DNA of 64,000 bases, from positions 2,876,218 to 2,940,217 of the forward strand of contig NW_027476096.1 of the NCBI RefSeq assembly GCF_051020955.1, written 5' to 3'. This DNA is from Megalopta genalis. Taxonomy: Eukaryota; Arthropoda; Insecta; Hymenoptera; Halictidae. The notes beneath the pieces were generated by a model. It did not search any database, was not told where the DNA came from, and saw only the letters and a list, made by a program, of their open reading frames with translations. Below are positions 14,272 to 26,240 of the stretch, piece after piece. The translations under genes and the position numbers were made by a program. The stretch's first letter is position 1. Each line of letters starts with the position of its first letter.

Positions 14272-14555
14272 GCGAAACACATGATATATCTTCAAATCAA
14301 TGCAAGGTAGAAGGCTTAGCTTCAAATCCATGCGAATCAATCGGTTTAGCTTCAAATACTTGTGATATGCATAGTTTAGATTCAAGTGCATGCGAAACAA
14401 ACGAGTTAGCTTCAAATCCATGCGAAACACATGATATATCTTCAAATCAATGCAAGGTAGAAGGCTTAGCTTCAAATCCATGCGAATCAATCGGTTTAGC
14501 TTCAAATACTTGTGATATGCATAGTTTAGATTCAAGTGCATGCGAAACAAACGAG
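14272..14555 (+). repeat. Direct duplication of a 150-bp unit
   Basis: Bases 14272-14405 are repeated without any difference that I can see at 14422-14555, an offset of 150 bp. Shared private marks are ATGATATATC, TGCAAGGTAG, CAATCGG in the C tail and GCATAGTTTAG in D. Neighbouring 150-bp units do not carry these marks, so this is a recent single-unit tandem duplication inside the otherwise diverse core. Confidence 0.85.
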
Positions 14556-15400
14556 ATAGCTTCAAATCCATGCGAAACATATGATTTAACATCAAATCAA
14601 AGCGAGGCAGAAGGCTGATCTTCGAATCCATGCAAAACAAATGGTTTAGCTTCAAATACTTGTGATATACTTGATTTAGATTCAAGTGCGTGCGAAACAA
14701 ACGAGTTAGCTTCAAATCCAAGCGAAACACATGATTTATTTTCAAATCAATGCGAGGTGGAAGGCTTAGCTTCAAATCCATGCGAAACATATGATTTAAC
14801 ATCAAATCACTGCGAAGCAGAAGGCTGATATTCGAATCCATGCGAAACAAATGGTTTAGCTTCAAATACTTGTGATATACATGATTTAGCTTCAACTGCA
14901 TGCGAAACAAACGAGTTAGCTTTAAATCCATGCGAAACGTATGATTTAGCTTAAAATCAATGCGAAGTAGAAGGCTTAGCTTCAGATCCATGCGAATCAA
15001 ACGGTTTAGCTTCAAATACTTGTGATATACTTGATTTAGATTCAAGTGCGTGCGATACAAACGAGTTAGTTTCAAATCCATGCGAAACACATGATTTAGC
15101 TTCAAATCAATGCGAAGTAGAAGGCTGATCTTCAAATTCTTGAGAAACAAATGATTTAGCGTCAGATAATTGCGATATAAGTGATATGGCTTCAAATGCA
15201 GGTGATATAAACGACTTAGCTTCAAATCCAAAGGCATCACATGATTCAGTTTCAAATCAATGCGACACAGAAGGCTTAGCTTCAAATCCATGCGGATCAA
15301 ATGGTACAGCGTCAAATACTTGTAATATACATGATTTATCTTCAACAGCGTGCGCAACATACGAGTTAGCTTCAAAGCCAGGCGAAACACATGATTTAGC

Positions 15401-16080
15401 TTCAAATCAATGCAAAGTAGAAGGCCTAGCTTCAAATCCACGCGAATCAAATGGTTTAGCTTCAAATGCTTGTGATATACATGATTTAGATTCAAGTGCA
15501 TGCGTAACAAACGAGATAGCATCAAATCCATGCGAAACATATGATTTAACATCAAATCAAAGCGAGGCAGAAGGCTGATCTTCGAATCCATGCAAAACAA
15601 ATGGTTTAGCTTCAAATACTTGTGATATACATGATTTAGCTTCAACTGCATGCGAAACAATCGAGTTAGCTTTAAATCCATGCGAAACGTATGATTTAGC
15701 TTAAAATCAATGCGAAGTAGAAGGCTTAGCTTCAGATCCATGCGAATCAAACGGTTTAGCTTCAAATACTTGTGATATACTTGATTTAGATTCAAGTGCG
15801 TGCGATACAAACGAGTTAGTTTCAAATCCAAGCGAAACACATTATTTATCTTCAAATCAATGCAAAGTAGAAGGCCTAGCTTCAAATCCACGCGAATCAA
15901 ATGGTTTAGCTTCAAATGCTTGTGATATACATGATTTAGATTCAAGTGCATGCGTAACAAACGAGATAGCTTCAAATCCATGCGAAACATATGATTTAAC
16001 ATCAAATCAAAGCGAGGCAGAAGGCTGATCTTCGAATCCATGCAAAACAAATGGTTTAGCTTCAAATACTTGTGATATAC
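15401..16080 (+). repeat. Duplication at 450-bp offset inside the diverse core
   Basis: About 15,401-15,630 recurs at 15,851-16,080. Shared marks include TGCAAAGTAGAAGGCCTAGC, the altered E monomer GTGCATGCGTAACAAACGAG and a B monomer reading AAAGCGAGGCAG followed by TGATCTTCG. One substitution is visible (15521 A against 15971 T). The TGATCTTCG-containing part also occurs near 14,581. In addition about 14,881-15,060 matches 15,631-15,810 at offset 750. These offsets are three and five 150-bp units. Confidence 0.8.
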
Positions 16081-17289
16081 ACGATGTAGTTTCAAATGCA
16101 TGCGAAACAAACGAGTTAGCTTAAAATCCAAGCCAAACACATGATTTAGCTTAAAATCAATGCGAAGTAGAAGTCTTTTCTTCGAATCCATGCGAATCAA
16201 ATGGTTTAGCTTCAAATATTTCTAATATACATGATTTAGCTTAAAATGCCGGCGAAACAAACGAGTTAGCTTCATAAATAAGCGAAACAAATGATTTATC
16301 GACAAATTCATGCGAAACACATGGTTTAGCTTAATATTCATGCGAACCAAATGTTTCAATTTAAAATACTTGTGATATATATGATTTAGCTTCAACTGCA
16401 TGCGAAACAAACGAGTGCGCTTTAAATCCATGCGAAACACATGATTTTGCTTCAAATCAATGCGAAGTAGAAGGCTTAGCTTCAAATCCATGCGAATCAA
16501 ACGGTTTAGCTTCAAATACTTGTGATATGCATAGTTTAGATTCAAGTGCATGGGAAAAAAACGAGTTAGCTTCAAATACAAGCGAAACACATGATTTATC
16601 TTCAAATCAATGCGAGGTAGAAGGCTTAGCTTCAAATCAATGCGAATCAAACGGTTTAGCTTCAAATACTTGTGATATGCTTGATTTATATTCAAGTGCA
16701 TGCGAAACAAACGAGATAGATTCAAATCCATGCGAAACACATGATTATAATTCCAAATCAATGCGAAGTAGAAGGCCTAGCCTTAAATCCATGGGAATCA
16801 AATGGTTTAGCTTCAAATACTTCTGATATACATGATTTAGCTTCAACTGCATGCGAAACACACGCGTTAGTTTCAAATCAATGCGAAACACATGATTTAG
16901 CTTCAAATCAATGCGAAGTAGAAGGCTGATCTTCGAATCCACACGAAACAGACGGTTTAGATTCAAATAGTTGTAATATACATGATTTAGCAGCAACAGC
17001 ATGCGAAACAAACGAGTTAGCTTCAAATCCATGCGAAACGCATGATTTAGCTTCAAATCAATGCGAAGTAGAAGGCGTATCTTCGACTCCATGCGAAACA
17101 AATGGAATAGCTTCAAATACTTGGGATTACATGATTCAGATTCAACTGCATGCGAAACAAACGAGCTGGCTTCAAATTTCACCGAAACAAATGATTTAGC
17201 TTCAAATCAATGCGAAGTAGAAGGCTGATCTTCGAATCCACACGAAACAGATGGTTTAGATTCAAATACTTGTAATATACATGATTTAG

Positions 17290-20109
17290 GTTCAACAGCA
17301 TGCGAAACATACGAGAATACTTCAATTCCAAAGGAATCACGTGATTTAGCTTCAAATCAATGCGAAGTAGAAGGCTAATCTTCGAAACCATGCAAAACAA
17401 ATCATTTAGATTCAAATACTTGTGATATAAATGATTTAGCTTCAAATGCATGCGAAACAAACGAGTTAGTTTCAAATCCATGCGTATCACATGATTTACC
17501 TTCAAATCAATGCGAAGTAGAAGGATTAGCTTCAAATCCAAGCGACTCACATGATTTAGCTTCAAACAATTGTGATATACATGATTCAGCTTCAACTGCA
17601 TGTGAAACAAACGTGTTAGCTACAAATTCAGGCGATAGACATGATTCAGATTCCAATCAATGCGATGTAGAAGGCTCAGCTTCAAATCCATGCGAAAAAA
17701 ATGATTTAGCTTCAAATACTTGTGATAAACATAAATTAGCTTCAAATGCAAGCGAAACAATCGAGTTAGGTACAAATCCATGCGAAACACATGGTTTAGC
17801 TTTAAATCAATGCGAAGTAGAAGGCTTATCTTCGAATCCGTGCAAAACAAATGGTTTAGCTTCAAACACTTGTGATATACATGATTTAGCTTCAACTGCA
17901 TGTGAAACAAACGAGTTAGCTTAAAATCCAAGCGAAACACATGATTTGTCTTCTAATCAATGCGAAGTAGAAGGGTTATCTTCGAATCCATGCGAAACAA
18001 ATGGTTTTGCTTCAAGTACTTGTGATATACTTGATTTAGCTTCAAGAGCATGCGAAACAAACGAGTTAGCTTCAAATCCCTGCGAAACACAGGATTCAGC
18101 TTCAAATCAATGCGAAGTAGAAGGCTGATCTTCAAATCCATGCGAAACAAATGGTTTAGCTTCAAATACTTGTAATATACATGATTTAGCTTCAACTGCA
18201 TGCGAAACAAACGAGTTATCTTCAAATTAATGCGAAGTAGAAGGCTTAGCTTCAAATCCATGCGAATCAAACGGTTTAGCTTCAAATACTTGTGATATAC
18301 TTGATTTATATTCAAGTGCATGCGAAACAAACGAGATAGCTTCAAATGCATGCGAAACAAACGAGTTAGTTTCAAATCCATGCGTATCACATGATTTAGC
18401 TTCAAATCAATGCGAAGTAGAAGACTTAGCTTCAAATCCAAGCGAAACAAATTATTCAGATTCAAATCAATGCGAAGTTGAAGGCTTAGCTTCTAATCCT
18501 TGCGAATCACATGATTTAGCTTCAAATAAATGCGTAGAGGAAGGCATATCTTCAAATCCATGCGAAACAATTGGTTTAGCGTCAAATACTTGTGATATAC
18601 ATGATTTAGATTCAACTGCATGCGAAACGAACGAGTTAGCTTCAAATCCAAGCGAAATACATGACTTAGCTTCTAATCAATGTGAAGTAGAAGGCTTAGC
18701 TTCAAATCCATGCAAAACAAATGGTTTAGCTTCAAACACTTGTGATATACATGATTTAGCTTCAACTGCATGTGAAACAAACGAGTTAGCTTAAAATCCA
18801 AGCGAAACACATGATTTGTCTTCAAATCAATGCGAAGTAGAAGGGTTATCTTCGAATCCATGCGAAACAAATGGTTTTGCTTCAAGTACTTGTGATATAC
18901 TTGATTTAGTTTCAAGAGCATGCGAAACAAACGAGTTAGCTTCAAATCCATGCGAAACACAGGATTCAGCTTCAAATCAATGCGAAGTAGAAGGCTGATC
19001 TTCAAATCCACGCGAAACAAATGGTTTAGCTACAAATACTTGTGATATACATGATTTAGCTTCAACTGCAGGCGAAACAAACGAGTTAGCTTCATAGCCA
19101 TGCGAAACACATGATTTAGCTTCAAGTAAAAGCGAAGTAGAAGCCTGATCTTCGAATCCATGCGAAACAAATGGTTTAGCCTCAAATATTTGTGTTATAC
19201 ATGATTTAGCTTCAATAGTATGCGAAACACACGAGTTAGCTTCAAATCCTTGCGATAGACATGATTTAGCTTCAAATCAATGCGAAGTAGAAGGCTTATC
19301 TTCGAACCCATGCGAAACAAATGTTTCTGCTTCAAATACTTGTGATATACATGATTTAGCATCAACTGCATGCGAAACACACGCGTAAGCTTCAAATCCA
19401 TGCGAAACACATGATTTAGCTTCAAATCAATGCGAAGTAGAATGCTGAGTTTCAAATCCATGAGAAACAAATGGTTTAGCTTCAAATGCTTGTGATATAC
19501 ATAATTTAGCTTCAACTGCATGCGAAACAAACTAGTTAGCTTCAAATCCATGCGAAACACATTATTTAGCATCAAATCAATGCGAAGTAGGAGGCTTATC
19601 TTCAAATCCATGCGAAACAAATCGTTTAGCTTCAAATACTTGTGATATACATGATTTAGCTTCAACTGCATGCGAAACAAACGATTTAGGTTCAAATCCA
19701 TGCGAAACACGTGATTTAGCTTCAAATCAGTGTGTAGTATAAGGCGTATCTTCGAATCAATGCGAAACAAATCATTTAGCTTCAAATACTTGTGATATAT
19801 ACGATTTAGCTTCAAATGCAGGCGAAACAAACGAGTTAGCTTCAAATCCATGTGAAACACATGATTTAGCTTCAAATAAATGCGAAGAGGAAGGCTCAGC
19901 TTCAAATCCATGCGAATCAAATGGTTTAGTTTCAAATAGTTGTGATATACATGATTCAGATTCAACTGCGTGCGAAACGAGCGAATTAGCTTCAAATCCT
20001 AGCGAAACACGTGATTTAGCTTCAATTCAATACGAAGTAGAAGGCTGAGCTTCAAATTCATGCGAAACGAATGGTTTAGGTTCAAATACTTGTGATATAC
20101 ATGATTTAG
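17290..20109 (+). repeat. Higher-order repeat family II, copy a (2,820 bp)
   Basis: The copy is defined by the landmark GAGAATACTTCAATTCCAAA, where monomer A carries an AAGGAATCAC tail. It occurs at about 17,314, then 2,820 bp later, then another 4,859 bp later. The region 17,290-18,340 aligns with 20,110-21,160, with the offset dropping to 2,818 after a two-base loss near 20,464. A further 870-bp offset duplication links about 17,941-18,130 with 18,811-19,000, marked by TTCAAGTACTTG and TCAAGAGCATGC. The part 19,142-19,995 matches copy b at offset 3,958. All monomers keep the same orientation. Confidence 0.82.
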
Positions 20110-20635
20110 CTTCAACAGCATGCGAAACATACGAGAATACTTCAATTCCAAAGGAATCACGTGATTTAGCTTCAAATCAATGCGAAGTAGAAGGCTAATC
20201 TTCGAAACCATGCGAAACAAATCATTTAGATTCAAATACTTGTGATATACATGATTTAGCTTCAAATGCATGCGAAACAAACGAGTTAGTTTCAAATCCA
20301 TGCGTATCACATGATTTACCTTCAAATCAATGCGAAGTAGAAGGATTAGCTTCAAATCCAAGCGACTCACATGATTTAGCTTCAAACAATTGTGATATAC
20401 ATGATTCAGCTTCAACTGCATGTGAAACAAACGAGTTAGCTTCAAATCCAAGCGAAACACATGACAGCTTCTAATCAATGCGAAGTAGAAGGCTTAGCTT
20501 CAATTCCATGCGAATCAAATTGTTTAGGTTCAAATACTTGTGATATACATGATTTAGCTTCAAATGCAAGCGAAACAATTGAGTTAGGTACAAATCCATG
20601 CGAAACACATGGTTTAGCTTCAAAACAATGCGAAG

Positions 20636-23058
20636 TAGAAGGCTTATCTTCGAATCCATGCAAAACAAATGGTTTAGCTTCAAACACTTGTGACATACAT
20701 GATTTAGCTTCAACTGCATGTGAAACAAACGAGTTAGCTTAAAATCCAAGCGAAACACATGATTTGTCTTCAAATCAATGCGAAGTAGAAGGGTTATCTT
20801 CGAATCCTTGCGAAACAAATGGTTTTGCTTCAAGTACTTGTGATATACTTGATTTAGCTTCAAGAGCATGCGAAACAAACGAGTTAGCTTCAAATCCATG
20901 CGAAACACAGGATTCAGCTTCAAATCAATGCGAAGTAGAAGGCTGATCTTCAAATCCATCCGAAACAAATGGTTTAGCTACAAATACTTGTGATATACAT
21001 GATTCACCTTCAACTGCATGCGAAACAAACGAGTTATCTTCAAATTAATGCGAAGTAGAAGGCTTGGCTTCAAATCCATGCGAATCAAACGGTTTAGCTT
21101 CAAATACTTGTGATATACTTGATTTACATTCAAGTGCTTGCGAAACAAACGAGATTGCTTCAAATCCATGCGAAACATATGATTTAACATCAAATCAATG
21201 CGAAGCAGAAGGCTGATCTTCGAATCCATGCGAAACAAATGGTTTAGCTTCAAATACTTGTGATATACATGATTTAGCTTCAACTGCAGGCGAAACAAAC
21301 GAGTTAGCTTCATAGCCAAGCGAAACACATGATTTAACAACAAATTCATGCGAGACACATGGTTTAGATTTATACTCATGCCAAACAAATGGTTTAGCTT
21401 TAAATACTTGTGATATACATGATTTAGCTTCAACTGCACGCGAAACAAACCAGTTAGCTTCAAATCCATGCGAAACACATGATTTAGCTTCAAATCAATG
21501 CGAAGTAGAAGACTTAAATTCAAATCCAAGCGAAACAAATTATTTAGATTCAAATCAATGCGAAGTTGAAGGCTTAGCTTCTAATCCTTGCGAATCACAT
21601 GATTTAGCTTCAAATAAATGCGTAGAGGAAGGCTTATCTTCAAATCCATGCGAAACAATTGGTTTAGCGTCAAATACTTGTGATATACATGATTTAGATT
21701 CAACTGCATGCGAAACGAACGAATTAGCTTCAAATCCAAGCGAAACACATGACTTAGCTTCTAATCAATGTGAAGTAGAAGGCTTAGCTTCAAATCCATG
21801 CGAATCAAATGGTTTAGGTTCAAATACTTGTGATATACATGATTTAGCTTCAACTGCATGCGAAACAAACGATTTAGGTTCAAATCCATGCGAAACACAT
21901 GATTTAGCTTCAAATCAGTGCGAAGTATAAGGCGTATCTTCGAATCAATGCGAAACAAATCATTTAGCTTCAAATACTTGTGATATACACAATTTAGCTT
22001 CAAATGCAGACGAAACAAACGAGTTACCTTCAAATCCATGCGAAACACATGATTTAGCTTCAAATAAATGCGAAGAGGCAGGCTCAGCTTCAAATCCATG
22101 CCAATCAAATGGTTTAGTTTCAAATAGTTGTGATATACATGATTCAGATTCAACTGCGTGCGAAACGAGCGAATTAGCTTCAAATCCAAGCGAAACACGT
22201 GATTTAGCTTCAATTCAATACGAAGTAGAAGGCTAATCTTCGAAACCATGCGAAACAAATCATTTAGATTCAAATACTTGTGATATACATGATTTAGCTT
22301 CAACTGCATGCGAAACAAACGACTTAGCTTCAAATCCAGGCGACACACATGATTTAGCTTCAAATCAATGCGAAGTAGAAGGCTTATCTTCGAATCCATG
22401 CAAAACAAATGGTTTAGCTTCAAACAATTGTGATATACATGATTTAGCTTCAACTGCATATGAAACAAACGAGTTAGCTTAAAATCCAAGCGAAACACAT
22501 GATTTGTCTTCAAATCAATGCGAAGTAGAAGGGTTATCTTCGAATCCTTGCGAAACAAATGGTTTTGCTTCAAGTACTTGTGATATACTTGATTTAGCTT
22601 CAAGAGCATGCGAAACAAACGAGTTAGCTTCAAATCCATGCGAAACACAGGATTCAGCTTCAAATCAATGCGAAGTAGAAGGCTGATCTTCAAATCCATG
22701 CGAAACAAATGGTTTAGCTACAAATACTTGTGATATACATGATTTAGCTTCAACTGCATGAAAAACAAACGAGTTATCTTCAAATTAATGCGAAGTAGAA
22801 GGCTTTGCTTCAAATCCATGCGAATCAAACGGTTTAGCTTCAAATACTTGTGATATACTTGATTTACATTCAAGTGCATGCGAAACAAACGAGATTGCTT
22901 CAAATCCATGCGAAACATATGATTTAACATCAAATCAATGCGAAGCAGAAGGCTGATCTTCGAATCCATGCGAAACAAATGGTTTAGCTTCAAATACTTG
23001 TGATATACATGATTTAGCTTCAACTGCAGGCGAAACAAACGAGTTAGCTTCATAGCCA
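20636..23058 (+). repeat. Pair of 683-bp direct copies 1,740 bp apart
   Basis: Bases 20,636-21,318 recur at 22,376-23,058. Shared marks are GATTTGTCTTC, TTCAAGTACTTG, TCAAGAGCATGC, GATTTACATTC and GTTAGCTTCATAGCCA, with only a handful of substitutions visible. The spacing of 1,740 bp is 58 monomers, so the duplication preserved monomer phase. The sequence between the copies (21,319-22,375) belongs to other parts of family II. Confidence 0.82.
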
Positions 23059-24079
23059 TGCGAAACACATGATTTAGCTTCAAGTAAAAGCGAAGTAGAA
23101 GCCTGATCTTCAAATCCATGCGAAACAAATGGTTTAGCCTCAAATATTTGTGTTATACATGATTTAGCTTCAATAGTATGCGAAACACACGAGTTAGCTT
23201 CAAATCCTTGCGATTGACATGATTTAGCTTCAAATCAATGCGAAGTAGAAGGCTTATCTTCGAACCCATGCGAAACAAATGTTTCTGCTTCAAATACTTG
23301 TGATATACATGATTTAGCATCAACTGCATGCGAAACACACGCGTAAGCTTCAAATCCATGCGAAACACATGATTTAGCTTCAAATCAATGCGAAGTAGAA
23401 TGCTGAGTTTCAAATCCATGAGAAACGAATGGTTTAGCTTCAAATGCTTGTGATATACATAATTTAGCTTCAACTGCATGCGAAACAAACGAGTTAGCTT
23501 CAAATCCATGCGAAACACATTATTTAGCATCAAATCAATGCGAAGTAGGAGGCTTATCTTCAAATCCATGCGAATCAAATTGTTTAGGTTCAAATACTTG
23601 TGATATACATGATTTAGCTTCAACTGCATGCGAAACAAACGATTTAGGTTCAAATCCATGCGAAACACATGATTTAGCTTCAAATCAGTGTGTAGTATAA
23701 GGCGTATCTTCGAATCAATGCCAAACAAATCATTTAGCTTCAAATACTTGTGATATATACGATTTAGCTTCAAATGCAGGCGAAACAAACGAGTTAGCTA
23801 CAAATCCATGCGAAACACATGATTTAGCTTCAAATAAATGCGAAGAGGAAGGCTCAGCTTCAAATCCATGCGAATCAAATGGTTTAGTTTCAAGTAGTTG
23901 TGATATACATGATTCAGATTCAACTGCGTGCGAAACGAGCGAATTAGCTTCAAATCCTAGCGAAACACGTGATTTAGCTTCAATACAATACGAAGTAGAA
24001 GGCTAATCTTCGAAACCATTGCGAAACAAATCATTTAGATTCAAATACTTGTGATATACATGATTTAGCCTCAAATGCG

Positions 24080-24470
24080 TGCGAAACAAACGAGTTAGCT
24101 TCAAATCCAAGCGAGTCGCATGATTTAGCTTCAAATCAATGCGAAGTAGAAGGCTTAGCTTCAAACCCATGCGATACAAATTGTTCAGCTTCAAATACTT
24201 GTGGTATTCATGATTTAGCATCAACTGCTTCCGAATCCAACGAGTCAGCTTCAAATCCATGCGAAACACATGATTTAGCTTCAAATTCATGCGAAACACA
24301 TGGTTTAGCTTAATATTCATGGGAAACAAATGCTTCAGCTTCAAATACTTGTGATATAGATGATTTAGCTTCCACTGCATGCGAAACGAACCAGTTAGCT
24401 TCAAATCCAAGCGAGACACATGATTTAGCTTCAAATCAATGCGAAGTAGAAGGCTTAGCTTCAAATCCAT
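24080..24470 (+). repeat. Family I-like block embedded in family II
   Basis: This block interrupts the match between copies a and b. It carries marks otherwise characteristic of family I near 3,480-3,600: AATATTCAT in place of the usual C monomer start, AATGCTTCAGCTTCAAATAC, a D tail reading ATAGATGAT, GAACCAGTTAGC, and GCGAGACACATGAT. It keeps the 30-bp phase. The best explanation is a copy moved between domains by recombination or conversion inside the array. Common ancestry of both families would be an alternative. Confidence 0.65.
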
Positions 24471-24968
24471 GCGAATCAAATTGTTTAGGTTCAAATACTT
24501 GTGATACACATGATTTAGCTTCAACTGCATGCGAAACAAACGATTTAGGTTCAAATCCATGCGAAACACATGATTTAGCTTCAAATCAGTGTGTAGTATA
24601 AGGCGTATCTTCGAATCAATGCCAAACAAATCATTTAGCTTCAAATACTTGTGATATACAGGATTTAGCTTCAAATGCAGGCGAAACAAACGAGTTAGCT
24701 TCAAATCCATGCGAAACACATGATTTAGCTTCAAATAAATGCGAAGAGGAAGGCTCAGCTTCAAATCCATGCGAATCAAATGGTTTAGTTTCAAATAGTT
24801 GTGATATACCTGATTCAGATTCAACTGCGTGCGAAACGAGCGAATTAGCTTCAAATCCTAGCGAAACACGTGATTTAGCTTCAATTCAATACGAAGTAGA
24901 AGGCTGAGCTTCAAATTCATGCGAAACGAATGGTTTAGGTTCAAATACTTGTGATATACATGATTTAG

Positions 24969-26240
24969 CTTCAACAGCATGCGAAACATACGAGAATACT
25001 TCAATTCCAAAGGAATCACGTGATTTAGCTTCAAATCAATGCGAAGTAGAAGGCTAATCTTCGAAACCATGCGAAACAAATCATTTAGATTCAAATACTT
25101 GTGATATACATGATTTAGCTTCAAATGCATGCGAAACAAACGAGTTAGGTACAAATCCATGCGAAACACATGGTTTAGCTTCAATCAATGCGAAGTAGAA
25201 GGGTTATCTTCGAATCATGCAAAACAAATGGTTTAGCTTCAAACACTTGTGATATACATGATTTAGCTTCAACTGCATGTGAAACAAACGAGTTAGCTTA
25301 AAATCCTAGCGAAACACATGATTTGTCTTCAAATCAATGCGAAGTAGAAGGGTTATCTTCGAATCCTTGCGAAACAAATGGTTTTTCTTCAAGTACTTGT
25401 GATATACATGATTTAGCTTCAACTGCATGCGAAACAAACGAGTTATCTTCAAATTAATGCGAAGTAGAAGGCTTAGCTTCAAATCCTTGCGAATCAAACG
25501 GTTTAGCCTCAAATACTTGTGATATACTTGATTTATATTCAAGTGCATGCGAAACAAACGAGATTGCTTCAATCCATGCGAAACATATGATTTAACATCA
25601 AATCAATGCGAAGCAGAAGGCTGATCTTCGAATCCATGCGAAACAAATGGTTTAGCTTCAAATACTTGTGATATACATGATTTAGCTTCAACTGCAGGCG
25701 AAACAAACGAGTTAGCTTCATAGCCAAGCGAAACACATGATTTAACAACAAATTCATGCGAAACACATGGTTTAGATTTATATTCATGCCAAACAAATGG
25801 TTTAGCTTTAAATACTTGTGATATACATGATTTAGCTTCAACTGCACGCGAAACAAACCAGCTAGCTTCAAATCCATGCGAAACACATGATTTAGCTTCA
25901 AATCAATGCGAAGTAGAAGACTTAGCTTCAAATCCAAGCGAAACATATTATTTAGATTCAAATCAATGCGAAGTTGAAGGCTTAGCTTCTAATCCTTGCG
26001 AATCACATGATTTAGCTTCAAATAAATGCGTAGAGAAGGCTAATCTTCAAATCCATGCGAAACAATTGGTTTAGCGTCGAATACTTGTGATATACATGAT
26101 TTAGATTCAACTGCATGCGAAACAAACGAGTTAGCTTCAAATCCAAGCGAAACACATGATTTAGCTTCAAGTAAAAGCGAAGTAGAAGCCTGATCTTCGA
26201 ATCCATGCGAAACAAATGGTTAGCCTCAAATATTTGTGTA
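24969..26240 (+). repeat. Higher-order repeat family II, copy c, truncated and rich in single-base losses
   Basis: Starts with the family II landmark (the AAGGAATCAC tail near 25,010) and follows copies a and b in pieces, for example 25,569-25,961 with 21,161-21,553. It differs from them by several one-base contractions of short homopolymers: near 25,184 and 25,570 (AAA to AA), 25,216 (CC to C), 26,035 (GG to G), 26,220 (TTT to TT) and 26,237 (TT to T). The related copies have the full runs. The segment ends where family III sequence begins. Confidence 0.72.

Larger units (their letters stand above)
13996..16215 (-). other. Longest open frame in the window, 739 codons antisense; probably accidental
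   Basis: The frame is open from TTG at 16215 (first in-frame ATG at 16191) to TGA at 13998-13996. A stop lies just upstream at 16224-16222. It encodes about 74 decapeptides of the MDLKLNHVFR, MQLKLNHVYHKY and IRMDLKLSLLL kinds, rich in Leu, Lys, Asn, His and Arg. There is no unique domain, signal peptide or membrane segment. Its length follows from the reverse frame having few codons one step from a stop, plus the absence of indels across this part of the array. The same peptide units appear in broken form across all 64 kb. I see no promoter, splice or codon-use evidence for expression. Confidence 0.08.
13931..17289 (+). repeat. Diverse core of the array, without kilobase-scale copies
   Basis: This stretch still has perfect 30-bp phase (no indel seen from 14,041 to 16,740, then +1 near 16,748 and -1 near 17,128). 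Its monomers are much more varied than those on either side. Examples are 15,121-15,380 (tails such as GATATAAGTGAT, AAGGCATCACATGAT, GGATCAAATGGTACAG), 16,201-16,380, and 17,161-17,190 with AATTTCACCGAAAC. I find only local duplications in it, at offsets of 150, 450, 750 and 960 bp, all multiples of 30. Greater divergence and absence of long copies suggest an older part of the array lying between two recently amplified families. Confidence 0.75.
20110..24968 (+). repeat. Higher-order repeat family II, copy b (4,859 bp, internally expanded)
   Basis: Begins with the same block as copy a and is longer because it contains internal duplications and an inserted block. Phase is constant from about 20,471 to 24,019, where one extra T appears (CCATTGCG against CCATGCG in the related copies). 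19,142-19,995 of copy a matches 23,100-23,953 here. The right part, about 24,470-24,968, matches 19,610-20,109 at offset 4,859. The order of blocks is therefore a mosaic of copy a and not a simple replica. Confidence 0.8.

Noticed and set aside
15121..15380. Possible unique insertion inside the core
   Set aside because: The sequence is strongly diverged but still reads as 30-bp monomers in phase (TTAGCGTCAGAT, TTCAGTTTCAAAT and similar), so it is old satellite.
17336..25024. Palindromic E-box ATCACGTGAT at 17336-17345, 20156-20165 and 25015-25024
   Set aside because: It is carried passively by the family II higher-order copies and comes from a single-base change in the A tail; nothing near it suggests a promoter.
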